A DNA stretch of 64,000 nucleotides from Prorocentrum cordatum (GCA_963575745.1 CAUYUJ010008591.1:336788-400787), one strand, 5' to 3'; positions 1 to 10,844 are shown, numbered from the stretch's first letter. The notes: generated from the sequence alone by a model not told the origin. Numbers and translations are program-made.

Positions 1-1283
1 TCGGCCTGGGCGGCCGCCTCGAGGCCCTCGGCGGACAGCCCCACAGCGGCTGTGGTGTGAACCATCTCCCGCCAGCCACCGTCGCCCCGCGCCCCGAGGT
101 TCAGAGCAGAGGCCCGTTGCGGCCACAGAAGCCGACGGCACGCGGGGCGCGCGTGTTCGCCAACGCGCGCGGGGTGGGGTGCTCCCGCTGCCCGGCTGTC
201 CAACCGCAGTGCTGCTTGGACCCTCCGGGGATCTTCGCATCAGGGGCCCTCTTCTCTCTGTCGGGAGACGGGAGCTTGGCGAGGGCGAGGGCGGCACCCC
301 ACGAGCACCCTCCGCAGGCCATGCAGGAGAGCACGGCGGGACTCGTAAGCGGGGGCGGGGGGGGAAATCCAGGGCTGAGAAAAAGGCCTGAGATGCGTAG
401 ACTGTGCCCCTGCAGGGCAAGGCGATTGGCGAGCCCACCGTCGACTTCGGGCTCCAAGAGCTTCTTGAACGGCTGAAGCCGAACGGACTGGGAACGGCGG
501 TCCATTGCGCAAGCCGCTGGACAGTGTCTCCTAGGGCCTCCAAGGCAGCTCCTCGGCCACCTCGCGCACCACTTCAGCCTGCGGCGGTGCGCCCTTGCCT
601 GTTTTGGGGAGGCGTATCGTTTCGTGGGCTCTGGCGGGAGCGACGTGCTGGATGAGCTGGCGGTTGCCCGCGGGCTGGTGCACTTCGCGCGAGCGGGCTT
701 CGCTGTGCCGACGCTGCCCCGCCGCTGCTGCAGCGACGCCGCCGCCGAGCGAGCGACGGATGGATGCGTGTTGGCCTCGATGTGCTGGTTCGCCTTCCAA
801 GTGCAGAAGTACCCCTTGGTTGGAGGTGTTTACACATCTGCAGCGCGTTTGCCACTCAAGTCAAATCCTGACACCCGCCGAGCCTGCGCAACTGAAAAGA
901 CAAAGTACGCCTTAACTTTGATAGCCCGGACGTCGGGCATGAGCCCGTGGAATTATTCCCAGATGCGGCGGGAGGAGTCACGTATTGGCGTCGAGCAAAC
1001 CTTATCAGTGACTGCATCTACTGCGCCTTGGCAATGGCCTGTGCGCGTCTTCAGTAGGCATACGGGGAGACCCATCGCCGCCTCCTCGGGATCCTGCCCC
1101 GCAAGCTGGAGCACAGAAGAGCGCAGCGGAGCGGTCGTGGACCACAGTGATTGTCGCGGTCGGCGGCCCAGTGGGGACGGAGAAGAACTCGGTGCCGGGG
1201 CGCGCAATTCTTGCGCGCGCCACTCTGGCACAGGTCAGCGTCGCTGTTACCGCGACGGCGCCGCCAGTCTCGGCACCACTGCT
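1..1283. other. no recognisable gene
   Basis: GC-rich sequence. Several overlapping frames are open on both strands, but none gives a protein I recognise and none is clearly favoured by composition. I see no repeat family here. Confidence 0.5.
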
Positions 1284-1439
1284 AACCAGCCTCGAACTTA
1301 TCCCTATCCCTAAGATGGGCGAGCAAAAAGCTAGGACAATCTTAGGGATAGGCCCTCAGAAACTGAGGGATTCCTTAAGATCGGCATCGAGGTGAGGCGA
1401 TGCCCAACACAAGGATAAGGATAGGCTCCAGGCTGGTGA
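1284..1439. mobile_element. short inverted-repeat element (MITE-like)
   Basis: The left end reads ACCAGCCTCGAACTTATCCC. The reverse complement of the right end reads ACCAGCCTGGAGCCTATCCT. The two arms pair over about 25 bases with few mismatches. The hexamer ACTGCT lies immediately outside both ends (1278-1283 and 1440-1445), which fits a target duplication. No coding capacity. Only one copy was seen in the window, so the call rests on structure alone. Confidence 0.55.
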
Positions 1440-1596
1440 ACTGCTGCTGGGCAGTGGGCGCTCTCGGGCCGGCTCGGTGCCGCGGGGCCCAGGGTCCTCG
1501 GGCTCGGCCCTCCGGGAGGCTGGCCAACAGCTTCCAGAATGTCGGGCGGATCCACCTGGCCTGCCCCTCGGAGTCGAGCTCGGGGAGCGCATCTCC

Positions 1597-1765
1597 ATCC
1601 TGTATATATATATAGACATACATAAATATAAATATATACATCAATGTGAATATGGATGTATATATACACGTAAGTAGGTATGCCTATATATATAGATGTA
1701 GGGGTGTATACATCGATAGCTGTATCGATGCACATAGTTATACATACATGTGTGTGTCTATGCAT
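1597..1765. repeat. AT-rich TATATA/TACATA tract
   Basis: An island of TATA, TACATA and TGTATA steps in otherwise GC-rich DNA. Similar short tracts occur at 35468-35530 and 52178-52215. Confidence 0.8.
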
Positions 1766-2129
1766 TACGGGCAGCTCTCGAAGCTAACCAGCAACACTGC
1801 CCAGAGGCCAACTTGGCTAAATAAGGTTTCCCCCTGGGCCGATGATGAAGGCTGTTGGACAGTCAACGAATAACCGTGGGCAGGGATGGCAGCAGCGGCC
1901 CAAAGCGGCGGGCCCTGTGGAGCTCGCCGACCGCCGACACCAACACCTGCTGCATAACGTTAAGACTTTGACCTGGAAGTCTATGACCTGGAAGTGGCAG
2001 AGGTTCAGGGGTGTCCAAGAAGCTCCCAACCCTGGTCGTGGCCAACTTGCGGCCCACCGCAAACCCCCTCTACGCCGTAGCACCCCGCAGGTGCGGATCA
2101 GAGTGAGGAGGCGGTGGAGACGTCGGCAG

Positions 2130-2883
2130 TCTGCGAGAGATTGGAGAAGCGCGCCGCATGCGCCGATTTTTTCTTCACACCAATGTGGATCGTGTGGGTC
2201 GCGGGGTGGGTCCTGGGGTGGGTCGCAAGTGGGTCGCGGGTGGGTCGCGGGTGGGTCGCGGGTGGGTCGCGGGGTGGGTCGCGGGTGGGTCGCGGGGTGG
2301 GTCGCGGGTGTGTCGCGGGTTGGTCGCGGGGTGGGTCGCGGGATGTGTCGCGTGGTGGGTCGCGGGTGGGTCGCGGGGGGGACGACGACAACAAACATCG
2401 TCAACAACAACAACTACAACAACAATCCGTTTGAGACTGTTCGCTCTTATCGGCTCGCGTGCCATTCAACACGTATATACCAAACCCTCGATACCCGCCC
2501 TCTTCGTCTGCGAGAGATTGGAGAAGCGCGCCGCATGCGCCGATTTTTTCTTCACACCAATGTGGATCGTGTGGGTCGCGGGGTGGGTCCTGGGGTGGGT
2601 CGCAAGTGGGTCGCGGGTGGGTCGCGGGTGGGTCGCGGGTGGGTCGCGGGGTGGGTCGCGGGTGGGTCGCGGGGTGGGTCGCGGGTGTGTCGCGGGTTGG
2701 TCGCGGGGTGGGTCGCGGGATGTGTCGCGTGGTGGGTCGCGGGTGGGTCGCGGGGGGGACGACGACAACAAACATCGTCAACAACAACAACTACAACAAC
2801 AATCCGTTTGAGACTGTTCGCTTTTATCGGCTCGCGTGCCATTCAACACGTATATACCAAACCCTCGATACCCGCCCTCTTCG
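2130..2883. repeat. 377-bp tandem duplication with internal GGGTCGCG minisatellite
   Basis: Two almost identical 377-bp units (2130-2506 and 2507-2883). Each holds a short unique part, about 200 bp of GGGTCGCGGGTGGGTCGCGG-type repeats, a GACGACGACAACAAAC tail and an ATTCAACACGTATATACC segment. Near-identity of the units, down to the order of variant repeats, points to recent duplication. The same minisatellite occurs at 6415-6605 and 59363-59430, each time ending in the GACGACGACAACAAA motif, so it is probably the body of a dispersed element. Frames across it encode only Gly-Ser-Arg-Val-Gly repeats and are not taken as genes. Confidence 0.85.
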
Positions 2884-3164
2884 TCTTCGATCGCACCCCC
2901 TTGGGGGGTGCTATATCTTTCTTACCAGCAGCGTGTATTTCGTGCAGCCCCTGGGGCAGGGGAAGAGGGGACGGATGGAAGGAAGGGACAAGGGGGAAGG
3001 AGGAGGACGGACAACGAGAGAAATTAGCAGGGGAGCTGGGAGCAGAAACACGTGGCAAAATCAGACGGGCAGATCGGGCGGACAAACCGTTACGGGCGGG
3101 TCGGGAAAGCGGGCCCAGGCGGCCAGGTCGACAGGTCGACCAGGCAGGTTGCTGAAGGCAAGCG

Positions 3165-3400
3165 TCCTGCATGAATCGCGAGGACGTTTTGAGTGATAGC
3201 GCGATTACTAAGTAAATCGCAAGGAGAATCCACAGCGAGAGCCTAAGTTCTGAGTGTCGAAGGCGCGGTGTCTGCAGAAATCCAAAGGAATTCCCACGCG
3301 AGAGCTGGATTATATAATACATTGTGAGGAAGTCTCGCGCGAGAGCCCAAATTGCGCACTGCGAGGAAGTAGCAGGCGGAACCGCTGTTGTCGTTGTAAA
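3165..3400. repeat. degenerate ~70-bp tandem repeat, first block
   Basis: Repeated phrases of the type AAATCGCAAGGAGAATC, GCGAGAGC and TAAGTTCTGAGT. The same family returns at 3925-4160. Confidence 0.55.
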
Positions 3401-3619
3401 CTGGGCGGATCGATCCTGAGTTATGCGTGTCACGCAGAACTCACGATCGAGGGTCGGCAGACCGGGGGCTGGGGCCTTGTATTTTGCAGCTGTTTCGGGC
3501 GCGCAAGCCCTGGCGCCGAAGGGCCCTGTCATGCGCCCAGCCCAGATGTTCAACATGATTTCCACACCGTACCCAATATCCCACAGGGGCGGCTCGTGGC
3601 CAGACGCACCCAGACATGC

Positions 3620-3737
3620 AAGAAACCAAAACTGCAATGCAGAACAACAAATTCTGCATTGCAGATTTCCAGATGTCCCGCAAAAGTGCTGCAGAAAAAA
3701 AACCCTGCAATGCAGAAACATCTGCATCGGAAAGGTC
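3620..3737. repeat. CTGCATTGCAG hairpins
   Basis: CTGCAATGCAG and its inverse occur several times, for instance AACTGCAATGCAGAAC against TTCTGCATTGCAGATT. This allows strong local hairpins. Confidence 0.6.
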
Positions 3738-3924
3738 CTGCGGCCGCAGCGCGGCTTGCCTGGCCCTGACGTGGCTCGCTGCACGCGGCTTGTGAGAAGC
3801 TCGCTTGTTTCGTAACGCAACCGAAAAGGCTGCCGTGGCAGGTCGGCTCCGTTCCGGAGGCCTTATTAAGGGCATAAGAAAAAATCACCCCGGGTCTGCC
3901 AGCCCCGGGTCTGTGTTCCCACGA

Positions 3925-4160
3925 CGTGATTAGCCAGGAAGTCTCCAGCGAGAGAGCGATTCCTAAGTAAATTTGAAGAAGTCCCCAGCGAACGCGCAAT
4001 TTCTGAATGGCAAGAGCGCGGCGCCTGAGTAAATTGCGAAGAAATCTCAGGCGGGAGCGCGATTCTTGAGTACATTGCGAAGTAGTTTCCAGCGGGAGCG
4101 GGGGACAGGAGTCCAGGAGCAAATTTCGAGGAAATATCAAGCGGGAACCGCTGTTGTTGT
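3925..4160. repeat. degenerate ~70-bp tandem repeat, second block
   Basis: Units of the form GTAAATTGCGAAGAAATCTC followed by AGGCGGGAGCGCGATT. Three to four diverged copies, the same family as 3165-3400. Confidence 0.6.
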
Positions 4161-4788
4161 AAACCGGGGGCCAACAACACAATTTGAGGAGAAAGGCTTT
4201 CCTGGATAAAAAACAAACTGCGCGCGCCGGGAGGGGCACTTCAATAGAAAAAATACAATGTGCACCGGAGGGGGGGATCAACAATAATTATTCTTCAATA
4301 GTGAGTGTCGCATTCCATAACCCACGAAAACGCTGAAACTGGTGCTGAATCCCCCGTTGCCTTGCGATGTTCTGACTGAAATGTTGCCCGCGCCCTTCCC
4401 ACGGGAACGAGGGGCGCCAAAGTCGATGGTCAGCAGATTCGGGCTTGCCAGTATACGCTATCATCGTTGGCCATTTGTCTGGCATCTCTGGTTCCTCTCT
4501 CCTCAGAGGCGAATAAGGTCCGACCGAACTGCGAACTGCGAACTGCGACCTGCTTGGAACGCCGCGGGGGCGCTGCAGGGTGGGGCCGAAACACCCAGAA
4601 AGCGACTATACAGCACTACCGGAATGCGTCTGGGAAATAGCGAAATCTACAGAATCGTCCTCTAGATCGGCCCAAGTGCTGGTGCAAGCGAGTTTCATAA
4701 GATAAGGTGCGGCGTCTTGAACGCTGCTGGCCTCGGCAGGATCCACGGAGGTGGGCTCGCGCAGTCGATTCACAGGTCAACATTGCAC
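4161..4788. other. no recognisable gene
   Basis: Mixed sequence with several short frames. I see neither a known protein nor a repeat family. Confidence 0.4.
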
Positions 4789-5238
4789 TCAGTTCCCGGC
4801 GGCCTCGAGCACTTCCATCGAACGGGGGCGGCAGGGTCGTGCGGCGGGCTGCAACTTACTTGAGGTCGGTCGCGGTCGACTTCGCGTCGCGAAGTCATGG
4901 CGCTCCAAGATGAACAAAGCTTGGCGGCCGGCCGATCGTCTATAAGAGAAGCCCGCGTTGTCTTCCGGTGGCCTTGCTTGCTTGTTGTCTTTCACAAGCC
5001 GGTGTGCGCTCCTTCCGCGATCCTGCGTGGGCTCCTTGGCCAAATCTGCCAAGGTTCCCCATCTCTGCCTGGCCTTCTTCACCACAACCTCTTCAGCAAC
5101 CTCGACGGCCAGATCAGGCTCGGTATCAAACCCATCTCCGCAAGCAGCAGCCACGGTGTGGATCTTATCTGCGGAACATTGGGCAAAGTTAAGGTCGGGG
5201 GCGACCTCGTCTACAGCTAGCTTCAGAACATGGTCCAT
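4789..5238 (-). CDS. possible exon, unknown protein
   Basis: An open minus-strand frame of about 149 codons. Its first half looks protein-like rather than repeat-like: it begins MDHVLKLAVDEVAPDLNFAQ and continues with an acidic stretch around EVAEEVVVKKARQRWGTLAD. The second half is basic and low in information. I do not recognise a family and see no clear start context or splice sites. It could equally be an accidental frame in GC-rich DNA, which gives long frames easily. No neighbouring gene helps to assign a role. Confidence 0.25.
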   Translation of the reverse strand: MDHVLKLAVDEVAPDLNFAQCSADKIHTVAAACGDGFDTEPDLAVEVAEEVVVKKARQRWGTLADLAKEPTQDRGRSAHRLVKDNKQARPPEDNAGFSYRRSAGRQALFILERHDFATRSRPRPTSSKLQPAARPCRPRSMEVLEAAGN

Positions 5239-5449
5239 GAGCTCCTGGAGGTAGCCTTCAGAAGAAAAATACAGGGTACTTCCAAAATGCGTCGAGCCTC
5301 TTGTGGGTGCTTGATCGGGTTCCCCAGATACGAGCCCTAGGGGTAAAATGGGCGCCCCTGTGTCGGGTAAGCGCCATCTTCAACTGGAAAACCTGCCGAG
5401 GAAAGAAAACCTTCGAAACGCCCTGCATGCCGCTGACGCTGCTCACCGA

Positions 5450-5800
5450 CTATGTCGAATTGCTAAGACAAGTTGGCAACCGCATTGTCGGGCCCTTCTC
5501 CCGGAGGTGCTGCAGGTTAGCCCAGCGAGGCAGGTGGCCAGGAACCCAATCCCCAGAAAGAAAGCGGATGCACCAAAAGCCAGGAAAGAAGGCGGACACG
5601 TGCAACAAAAAGCGGACACGTGCACCCTCAATCGCCAATGGCGGCGGTGCATCACGCTGTTCACGCCAACGTGGCCCACGGAAGCGTAGGTCATTAGCAG
5701 GAAAACGCCGCAGGCCACGTACCCGCCGATGAGGCGCATCAAGAGGGAGGGCCGCTTTGCAATGACTGTACCACCGCCACCAGCTCCTGTTCTTTGCGCA
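5450..5800 (-). CDS. possible membrane-protein exon, unknown
   Basis: The minus-strand frame carries two hydrophobic stretches that could span a membrane. One lies around LMRLIGGYVACGVFLLMTYA, the other around FLAFGASAFFLGIGFLATCL. They are separated by a basic loop and a Cys-rich turn. The loop contains a small internal duplication of GTGCACGTGTCCGC, which may have shifted the frame. I recognise no family. The upstream part of the frame is low-complexity. It may be one exon of an intron-containing gene, but no border is convincing. Confidence 0.3.
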   Translation of the reverse strand, partial: CAKNRSWWRWYSHCKAALPLDAPHRRVRGLRRFPANDLRFRGPRWREQRDAPPPLAIEGARVRFLLHVSAFFPGFWCIRFLSGDWVPGHLPRWANLQHLREKGPTMRLPTCLSNST

Positions 5801-6107
5801 GGCGCAGTTCTCGCTTTTGATTTGTTATGTTGTTTAACCTGTTTTGTTGCGCAGTTCTCGCTCTTGATGCACGCGTCGTCGATCTGGCCTGGCGCGCGCC
5901 TCGACGTCATGGCGAGCAGTGCTGGGTCGGCACGGTCGCAACGGATGCCTCGCTGTCGCCAAATTGCAGAACGGACGGTGGGCGCGATTTGGCGCACGGC
6001 TGTAGTCTGGAAGGCCTGTGGGGCGGCGGCCCTCGAGCCAGCCCCTCGGCCGCGCGTCCGGTTGGAGCCACGGGGCGACGGTTCAAACTTGAGCCAAAAA
6101 GGTTACG

Positions 6108-6200
6108 GACCCTCCTCCTCCTCCTCCTCCAACTCCTCCTCCTCCTCCAACTCCTCCTCCTCTTCCACCTCCTCCTCCTCCTCCTCCTCCTCCTCCTCTT
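6108..6200. repeat. (CTC)n microsatellite
   Basis: Nearly pure CTC with occasional CAA and TTC interruptions. Frames through it give poly-Ser or poly-Leu and are ignored. Confidence 0.9.
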
Positions 6201-6414
6201 CCCCTGGTTCCTTACCCTGCTGTTCATTCCCTCCACCTTCCCTTGGCTCCTCACCCTGCTCCTCCCTCTGCGCCCCCCACCTCAGCGCCAGCTCGTCTCG
6301 AGCTTCTGCCCCGCGCCAGCCAGCGCCGCCGGCGCCCCGTGCGCTGTCTCCCCGCGCCTGCCTCCCCCCCAGCGCGCGACGGAGGTGCGCCCAGCTGCTG
6401 CCCGCCGCGCGCGT

Positions 6415-6605
6415 GGGCGGATCGCGGGTGGGTCACGGGTCGCGGGTGGGTCGCGGATGCGTCTCGGGTGGGTCGCGGGCCGGGACGCGGGGTGGGTCGC
6501 GGGCAGGGTCGCGGGCAGGGTCGCGGGTGGGTCGCGGGTGGGACAAGGGGTCGCGGGTGGGTCGCGGGCCGGGTCGCGGGGGGTGGGACGACGACAACAA
6601 ATAAC
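6415..6605. repeat. GGGTCGCGGGT minisatellite
   Basis: Same unit as the 2.1-2.8 kb repeats, with GGGTCGCGGGCAGGGTCGCG variants. It ends in GGGACGACGACAACAAATAA like the other copies, which marks a shared element end. Confidence 0.85.
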
Positions 6606-6849
6606 AAACAACAAACAACAATTTTGCACCGCAGAGCCTCACTTCGGCCACGCGCCCAGGGTCAGCGAATGACCATATAGGATTTGGTGTAGAACACGCA
6701 TAACGTAGACAGGTTCGCGTTTTCTCCGACCTTGCACTCCGTCGAACGCAACGGCCGCGTTGTGTACATATGCATCCACCCCAAATGCGTGTAGATACGC
6801 AACGGCACCCAACGTGTCCATAGACGCTCGCGGCCAGAAGCCGACAATC

Positions 6850-7041
6850 GGGTCGGGCGAGAGGGGGGGATAGCAAAGGGGGGGTTTGAGAATCAGCTCA
6901 CGTAGCTGATTTTCCCGGCGCCTCCTGGCGCCGGAGGCGCCCATGTATCGAGGAATGGGCCCCTCGGTGAGGCCGAAACCAGCTGCACGCAGCAAATTTC
7001 GTAATCCCCCCTTTCCCAATCCCCCCCGTTCGTCCGGCCCA
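6850..7041. mobile_element. family A inverted-repeat element, copy 1
   Basis: The left end GTCGGGCGAGAGGGGGGGAT pairs with the right end, which finishes CCCCCGTTCGTCCGGCCC. The interior has the perfect palindromic core CAGCTCACGTAGCTG and the hairpin GGCGCCTCCTGGCGCC, then the conserved phrase ATGTATCGAGGAATGGGCCC. There is no coding capacity. Other copies: 29199-29394, 29603-29787, 44851-45044, 54121-54312. Confidence 0.85.
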
Positions 7042-7737
7042 AGACAGCAGTACTTGGCCCCCAAGAACGGAAGGCTCCCTCTCCAGCCACGGGGGCCGCC
7101 TTCCGTGACAGCTGGCGGAGGCCTTGGCGCGGGCGCGCGGCGCAGAGCAGCAGGCGTGGCTCCAGGTTCGCGGGACGGAGCACGGAGCACCCCGCGATCG
7201 CTCTCGCGTCCCTCTCCGGCCAATGGGTGTTTCGCTGGTCGAGTTCACGAAATTGATGGTGGTGTTTCTCGCGCAGCTCGTCTGCGCCATATGTTGGCCC
7301 GCCGATTGTAATGTCATGGCGGCACGCCCCGTATTGGTTTGGCCATCGCTACGCCGAAACATGACCGTCAATGCAGTAGCGCGTCATGAGGGGAGCGAGT
7401 TCGCGAGGGGAGCGCCCTTCCTCTGCTGCTCGTTGAATGCACATCTCTTCGCCGCACCACCACCATAGACTGGCGCGCACTCGCAGCCCGATGCCCTGCC
7501 TCCAAACTTCGGCTCCTAGACCTAAGCTGGCAGAGGAACGCGCGTGAAACATGGTGACGTGCCAACTTACAGCTCAGGGCCCTGGGAGAACAAACAGATG
7601 CCGATAATTACTGCTCTTTCCGCGGGCCTCTCCAGGGGTGCGCTATGACCAAGCTTCCGCGGCGACTCCAGCCGATGGCGACAAGAGACGAGCAGCGGCA
7701 TCGGTACCAGTTACTCCTCTGAGGCCCACCTAAGGTT
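7042..7737. other. no recognisable gene
   Basis: GC-rich unique-looking sequence between the A and B elements. Open frames exist on both strands without recognisable products. Confidence 0.4.
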
Positions 7738-7934
7738 CGGCGGCGAGCGAGGGGGGGAAGCGAGAAAGAGATGCACTTCTCAGAAGGCTCGGAAGTCCCC
7801 CGGCCGTGCAAGAAGTTTTCGAAGCCTGCTCCGATAACGCAGAAAACCTCTCAGAAGGCCCGAGGGCTTCTGAGAAGTCCCGCCGCCTTCTGAGAAGGCC
7901 TTCTCCTTCTCACGTCCTCCCTCGCTCGCCGCCG
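7738..7934. mobile_element. family B fold-back element, copy 1
   Basis: It opens CGGCGGCGAGCGAGGGGGGG and closes CCTCGCTCGCCGCCG, the inverse. Between lie nested inverted repeats of TTCTCAGAAGGC and GCCTTCTGAGAA, so the whole ~200 bp can fold into one long hairpin. Other copies: 9523-9703, 19005-19110, 25557-25699, 31701-31905, 33671-33867, 52504-52700 and, diverged, 62975-63262. Confidence 0.8.
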
Positions 7935-8112
7935 ATCGGCAGCCCTGGAGAGCGGACGCGTTTCGTGTAGCCAAATTCGCTCGCACGAATCTGCGCGGGT
8001 CAGCTTCCTCCAGGCGCAGTACTGCGGGCACATGAGAGGCACCCAGGAGCAGCGTCGGTTCGCGTAGCCAAATCCACTGCCACGAACCTGCCCGTATTCA
8101 CATTGCTATTCG

Positions 8113-8240
8113 CTACAGTCAACCCGTATAGTAAGGATGCGCGGGAAGGACGTAAGGGCCTTCGACACTTTGCGGGCGGGGCGCGGCCAGCGCAGGTAGC
8201 CGAGGATGGGCCAAATGGAAAGAAGGCAATGGCAATCTTG
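8113..8240. repeat. dispersed ~130-bp repeat, copy 1
   Basis: Shares CACTTTGCGGGCGGGGCGCG, the preceding AAGGATGCG region and a GGAAAGAAGGCAATGGCAA-like 3' part with 35748-35890. Confidence 0.6.
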
Positions 8241-8824
8241 GATCTTGGCTCATGCCTACTATACGGTCTGACTGTACTCCGCGGCGCCGAGCGTCACTTC
8301 AGTGAGCACCACAGGCGCCCCCCATTCTGGGAACCGCGGCGCTCACATAAAGCTCCTAGTCTCCTGATGAAAAATGGGGTCGAGCAGCCCACTCCCCTCC
8401 GATCCCTTCCGTAACTTCGCTCCCCCGGCCGCCACTCTCGGAATCGCGAACGGAGGGGCAACGCTTACTGCGTGCCGACGCCGTGGCCTCTGCGGCAGCG
8501 GAGGCTACGCAGCTGCCTGGTGGGCTTCGGGAGCGCGACTGGGACCCCGTTCGAGAGTAGCGTCGGCTTGTACTCATCTGGCACCTTAGATGTTCTTGAA
8601 AACGCTTGGGGGCGTTATTTTCGTCTTCAAGATCGGCGTTTTCTTTCCGTTTGGGTTGCCGTTGTCGCTCCGTTTACTCATCGATTTCAGCTCGAAAACA
8701 AATCGTTATGCAACCCGTGTTTGCCTACCGTGTTGTTTCCGTGTTGGTCGGCCGCGGCCAAAACCGTTGAAAACAAAAACACAAACACGCCGCCAACGTC
8801 TTTCAGAACAACTAAGTATGGTAC

Positions 8825-9122
8825 CTCCTTGCGCATGATTGGGCTGTTCCGGTAGCGCTCGATGTTCGCATCCAAGCCCTGCGTGTCACTCCAGCACACG
8901 GAGCAGAGCCGATCCGAGTCGACCCCCCAGTCTTGGAAGCTCTCGAAGACTTCGAACAGGCGCTCTGTCTGCTCCTTGCTGGTTACGTTCAGGAAGGAGT
9001 AGCCGACGTTCTGCGATAGCTGGAAGTTCATGGGCAGATAGAGGAAGTCAACATGCTGCGAAAGCCCCTTCTTCGCGAGCAGGTCGATCAGCATCTGGCG
9101 AGTGTAGCACGGCGGCAGGTTC
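8825..9122 (-). CDS. exon of a Mei2-like C-terminal RRM protein
   Basis: The minus-strand frame encodes about 99 residues of the C-terminal RRM of Mei2-type RNA-binding proteins. It starts RNLPPCYTRQMLIDLL, continues DFLYLPMNFQLSQNVGYSFL (the RNP-like core) and ends with GLDANIERYRNSPIM. In this family the module binds RNA; dinoflagellates carry many Mei2-like genes. A pyrimidine-rich stretch ending CTCTGTAG directly precedes the exon and an in-frame stop lies just upstream, so the piece is best read as an internal exon beginning at 9122 rather than a gene start. The 3' border is less sure: GAG followed by GTACCA at 8824 could be the donor. The partner exons were not identified in the window. 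Mei2-like RRM confidence is high; exon borders are inferred. Confidence 0.8.
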
Positions 9123-9149
9123 CTACAGAGGGACAAGCACTAGCATAAA

Positions 9150-9302
9150 CAGAAAGCTCGGGAGATCCGCGCGGACTCCTCGGATCGGCGCTGGACCCTC
9201 GTCCCTGGCGCGCGGGGCGCGCCCGGGCGACGCGGGAGGCATCCGCAGAGGCCTCAAGCGCAGGTCCGAAAAATCCGCACGGACCTCCGGCAGTTCTATA
9301 GT
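9150..9302. repeat. dispersed inverted-repeat segment, copy 1
   Basis: GATCCGCGCGGACTCCTCGG near the left end and AATCCGCACGGACCTCC near the right end are inverted relative to each other. GATCGGCGCTGGACCC recurs, inverted, at 16835-16880. Probably a small non-autonomous element. Confidence 0.5.
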
Positions 9303-9522
9303 TGATGTGATTGTTTGCTCCAGGCTCCTCAGCATCACCTAGTGAGATGGAAGCGCACCACCACCACCACTTGGAGGATGGAGGCAGAAGGTTGGCAGGG
9401 GTGGTGCTGGTTTGTATCGTTTCGGGCGCTCTTGCGGGACATCATGAGCACCCGCATCACGCATCCAGCTCACCGCTAGAATCCCCCCAGGTGGTAGTGG
9501 TGCGCTTCCTGCTCCCAAGTCT

Positions 9523-9703
9523 CGGCGGCGAACAAGGGGGGAAGCGAGAGGGAGAAGCAGGCCCTCTCAGAAGGCGCCTGGGCTTCTCTGAAGCCCTCTG
9601 GGCTTCTGAAACAAGTTATTTGGTTTCTTCGGGGGCGCTTAGAACAGTTCTCAGAAGGCCCGGGAGCTTCCGAAACTTCTGAGAAGGCCCGCCCCCTCTC
9701 GGA
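9523..9703. mobile_element. family B fold-back element, copy 2
   Basis: Starts CGGCGGCGAACAAGGGGGGA and continues with CTCTCAGAAGGCGC and GGGCTTCTCTGAAGCCC arms. The right end is more diverged (CCCGCCCCCTCTCGGACGCC). Confidence 0.6.
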
Positions 9704-10075
9704 CGCCTGCTGGGTTTTTGGTCGTCACTTGGCTCTCCAATGGCCGTTCGGGACGATCCGAGCACACCCAGAACGCCCTCGACGAAGCGCAGCTGCTGGA
9801 GCGCATCCCGAGGCTCGAACACCGCCGAGCACCGGCGACGACGCCCGGAAACCTCGAACCTCGAGCCCGAAACTCCGAGGCCCGCCCCCCTCCTCACTTC
9901 CCTCCCCAAGCTGGCCGCCGAAAATCACCGTGGTGGTCTCTGCACACCCTCCGCCAGCGGCAGCCAGAGGGGCCTCCGCCGCGGCGGGCGCGGCAGCCGC
10001 GGACGCCGCCGGCTCCCGTACGCTCGGCGGCCCGGGCGGCGGGAATGCCAGCTGGAGCGCCTCGAGGAACAAAAA

Positions 10076-10312
10076 GTTTGAGCAGGGACCGACCGTCCCG
10101 CCATACCTTCAGGCCTATCACGAGATGCTCGTAGAACCCAGAAGTACTCTCTACAACAAAAATAGGGCTCTCAGAACCAACGCCCAATGCATTGGAGCAA
10201 GACAGACTCAGCCATAACTGTTCTGAGGATATCCCGTGCAACCCACAAAGAGTTATTAGAACATCTTCTCGTGGGTAGGCAAGCCAGGACGCTTCGCCAC
10301 TGCTTGGCAAGT
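10076..10312. mobile_element. family G element, copy 1
   Basis: Begins GAGCAGGGACCGACCGTCCC and ends CGCTTCGCCACTGCTTGG. The ends TTGAGCAG/CTGCTTGA of the sister copies are inverted to each other. This copy is the most diverged internally. Sisters: 42985-43212 and 48988-49222. Confidence 0.7.
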
Positions 10313-10389
10313 GGCATACACATGTGGCCCCCTTCCGCAAACCCTGAGCCCAAACATGTAGTGACCTCCTCCTGGGGACCCACTCCCTA

Positions 10390-10520
10390 CTTGCGCCGGC
10401 TTCCGCCAGCCTTCCGCCGGCGGAGGCGGCCTCGCTTTACTTCCACCGCCGCCCGCTGGCCTTCCGCCGGCCTTCCGCCGAGGAAGCGGCACCTCCCTCG
10501 ATCCTCGAGGGCGAGGCCCT
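10390..10520. repeat. CTTCCGCCGGC tandem repeat, copy 1
   Basis: Repeats of CTTCCGCCGGCCTTCCGCCG followed by CCTCGATCCTCGAGGGCGAG. The same block, including the flanking GATCCTCGA(A/G)GGCGAGGCCC, occurs at 50409-50560. Confidence 0.75.
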
Positions 10521-10747
10521 TCTTGGCACGCCTCGTGTGGCCGCGCCCTGCGCTCCGAACGCGCCCCAGGTCGAAGCAGTCGGCTCCACGGCAGACCAAC
10601 ACGGCCAGCCCTGCGGCCCGAGGCGGCGTTTGCCCTGGTGGTCGAGGCACCCTCTCACAGACGGGGCGCCGCGCGTCGGAGCGAAGGGCGCGGCGTCACC
10701 TTCGAGGTCTCGGAGGGCTGCGCGGAGTTCTGTGGGCCGCGCGGAGT

Positions 10748-10842
10748 TATGTGTGTGTGTGTTTGTATTGTGTTTTTTGTATTTGTTTCGTGTGTTTGCT
10801 TTTCATAAAAAAATGTGTGTGCATGTGTGTGTGTGTGTGTGA
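10748..10842. repeat. TG-rich tract before the large coding region
   Basis: GTGTGTGTGTGTTTG, then TTTTTTGTATTTGTTTCGTG and a second (TG)n that ends three bases before an ATG. Its place at the start of the 10.8-14.9 kb coding region may be structural; TG tracts also follow that region (16706-16753). Confidence 0.8.
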
Positions 10843-10844
10843 GA

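Noticed and set aside
1842-3155. 437-codon plus-strand frame over the 377-bp duplication
   Set aside because: Most of it translates the GGGTCGCG minisatellite (Gly-Ser-Arg-Val-Gly repeats); other frames on both strands are open as well.
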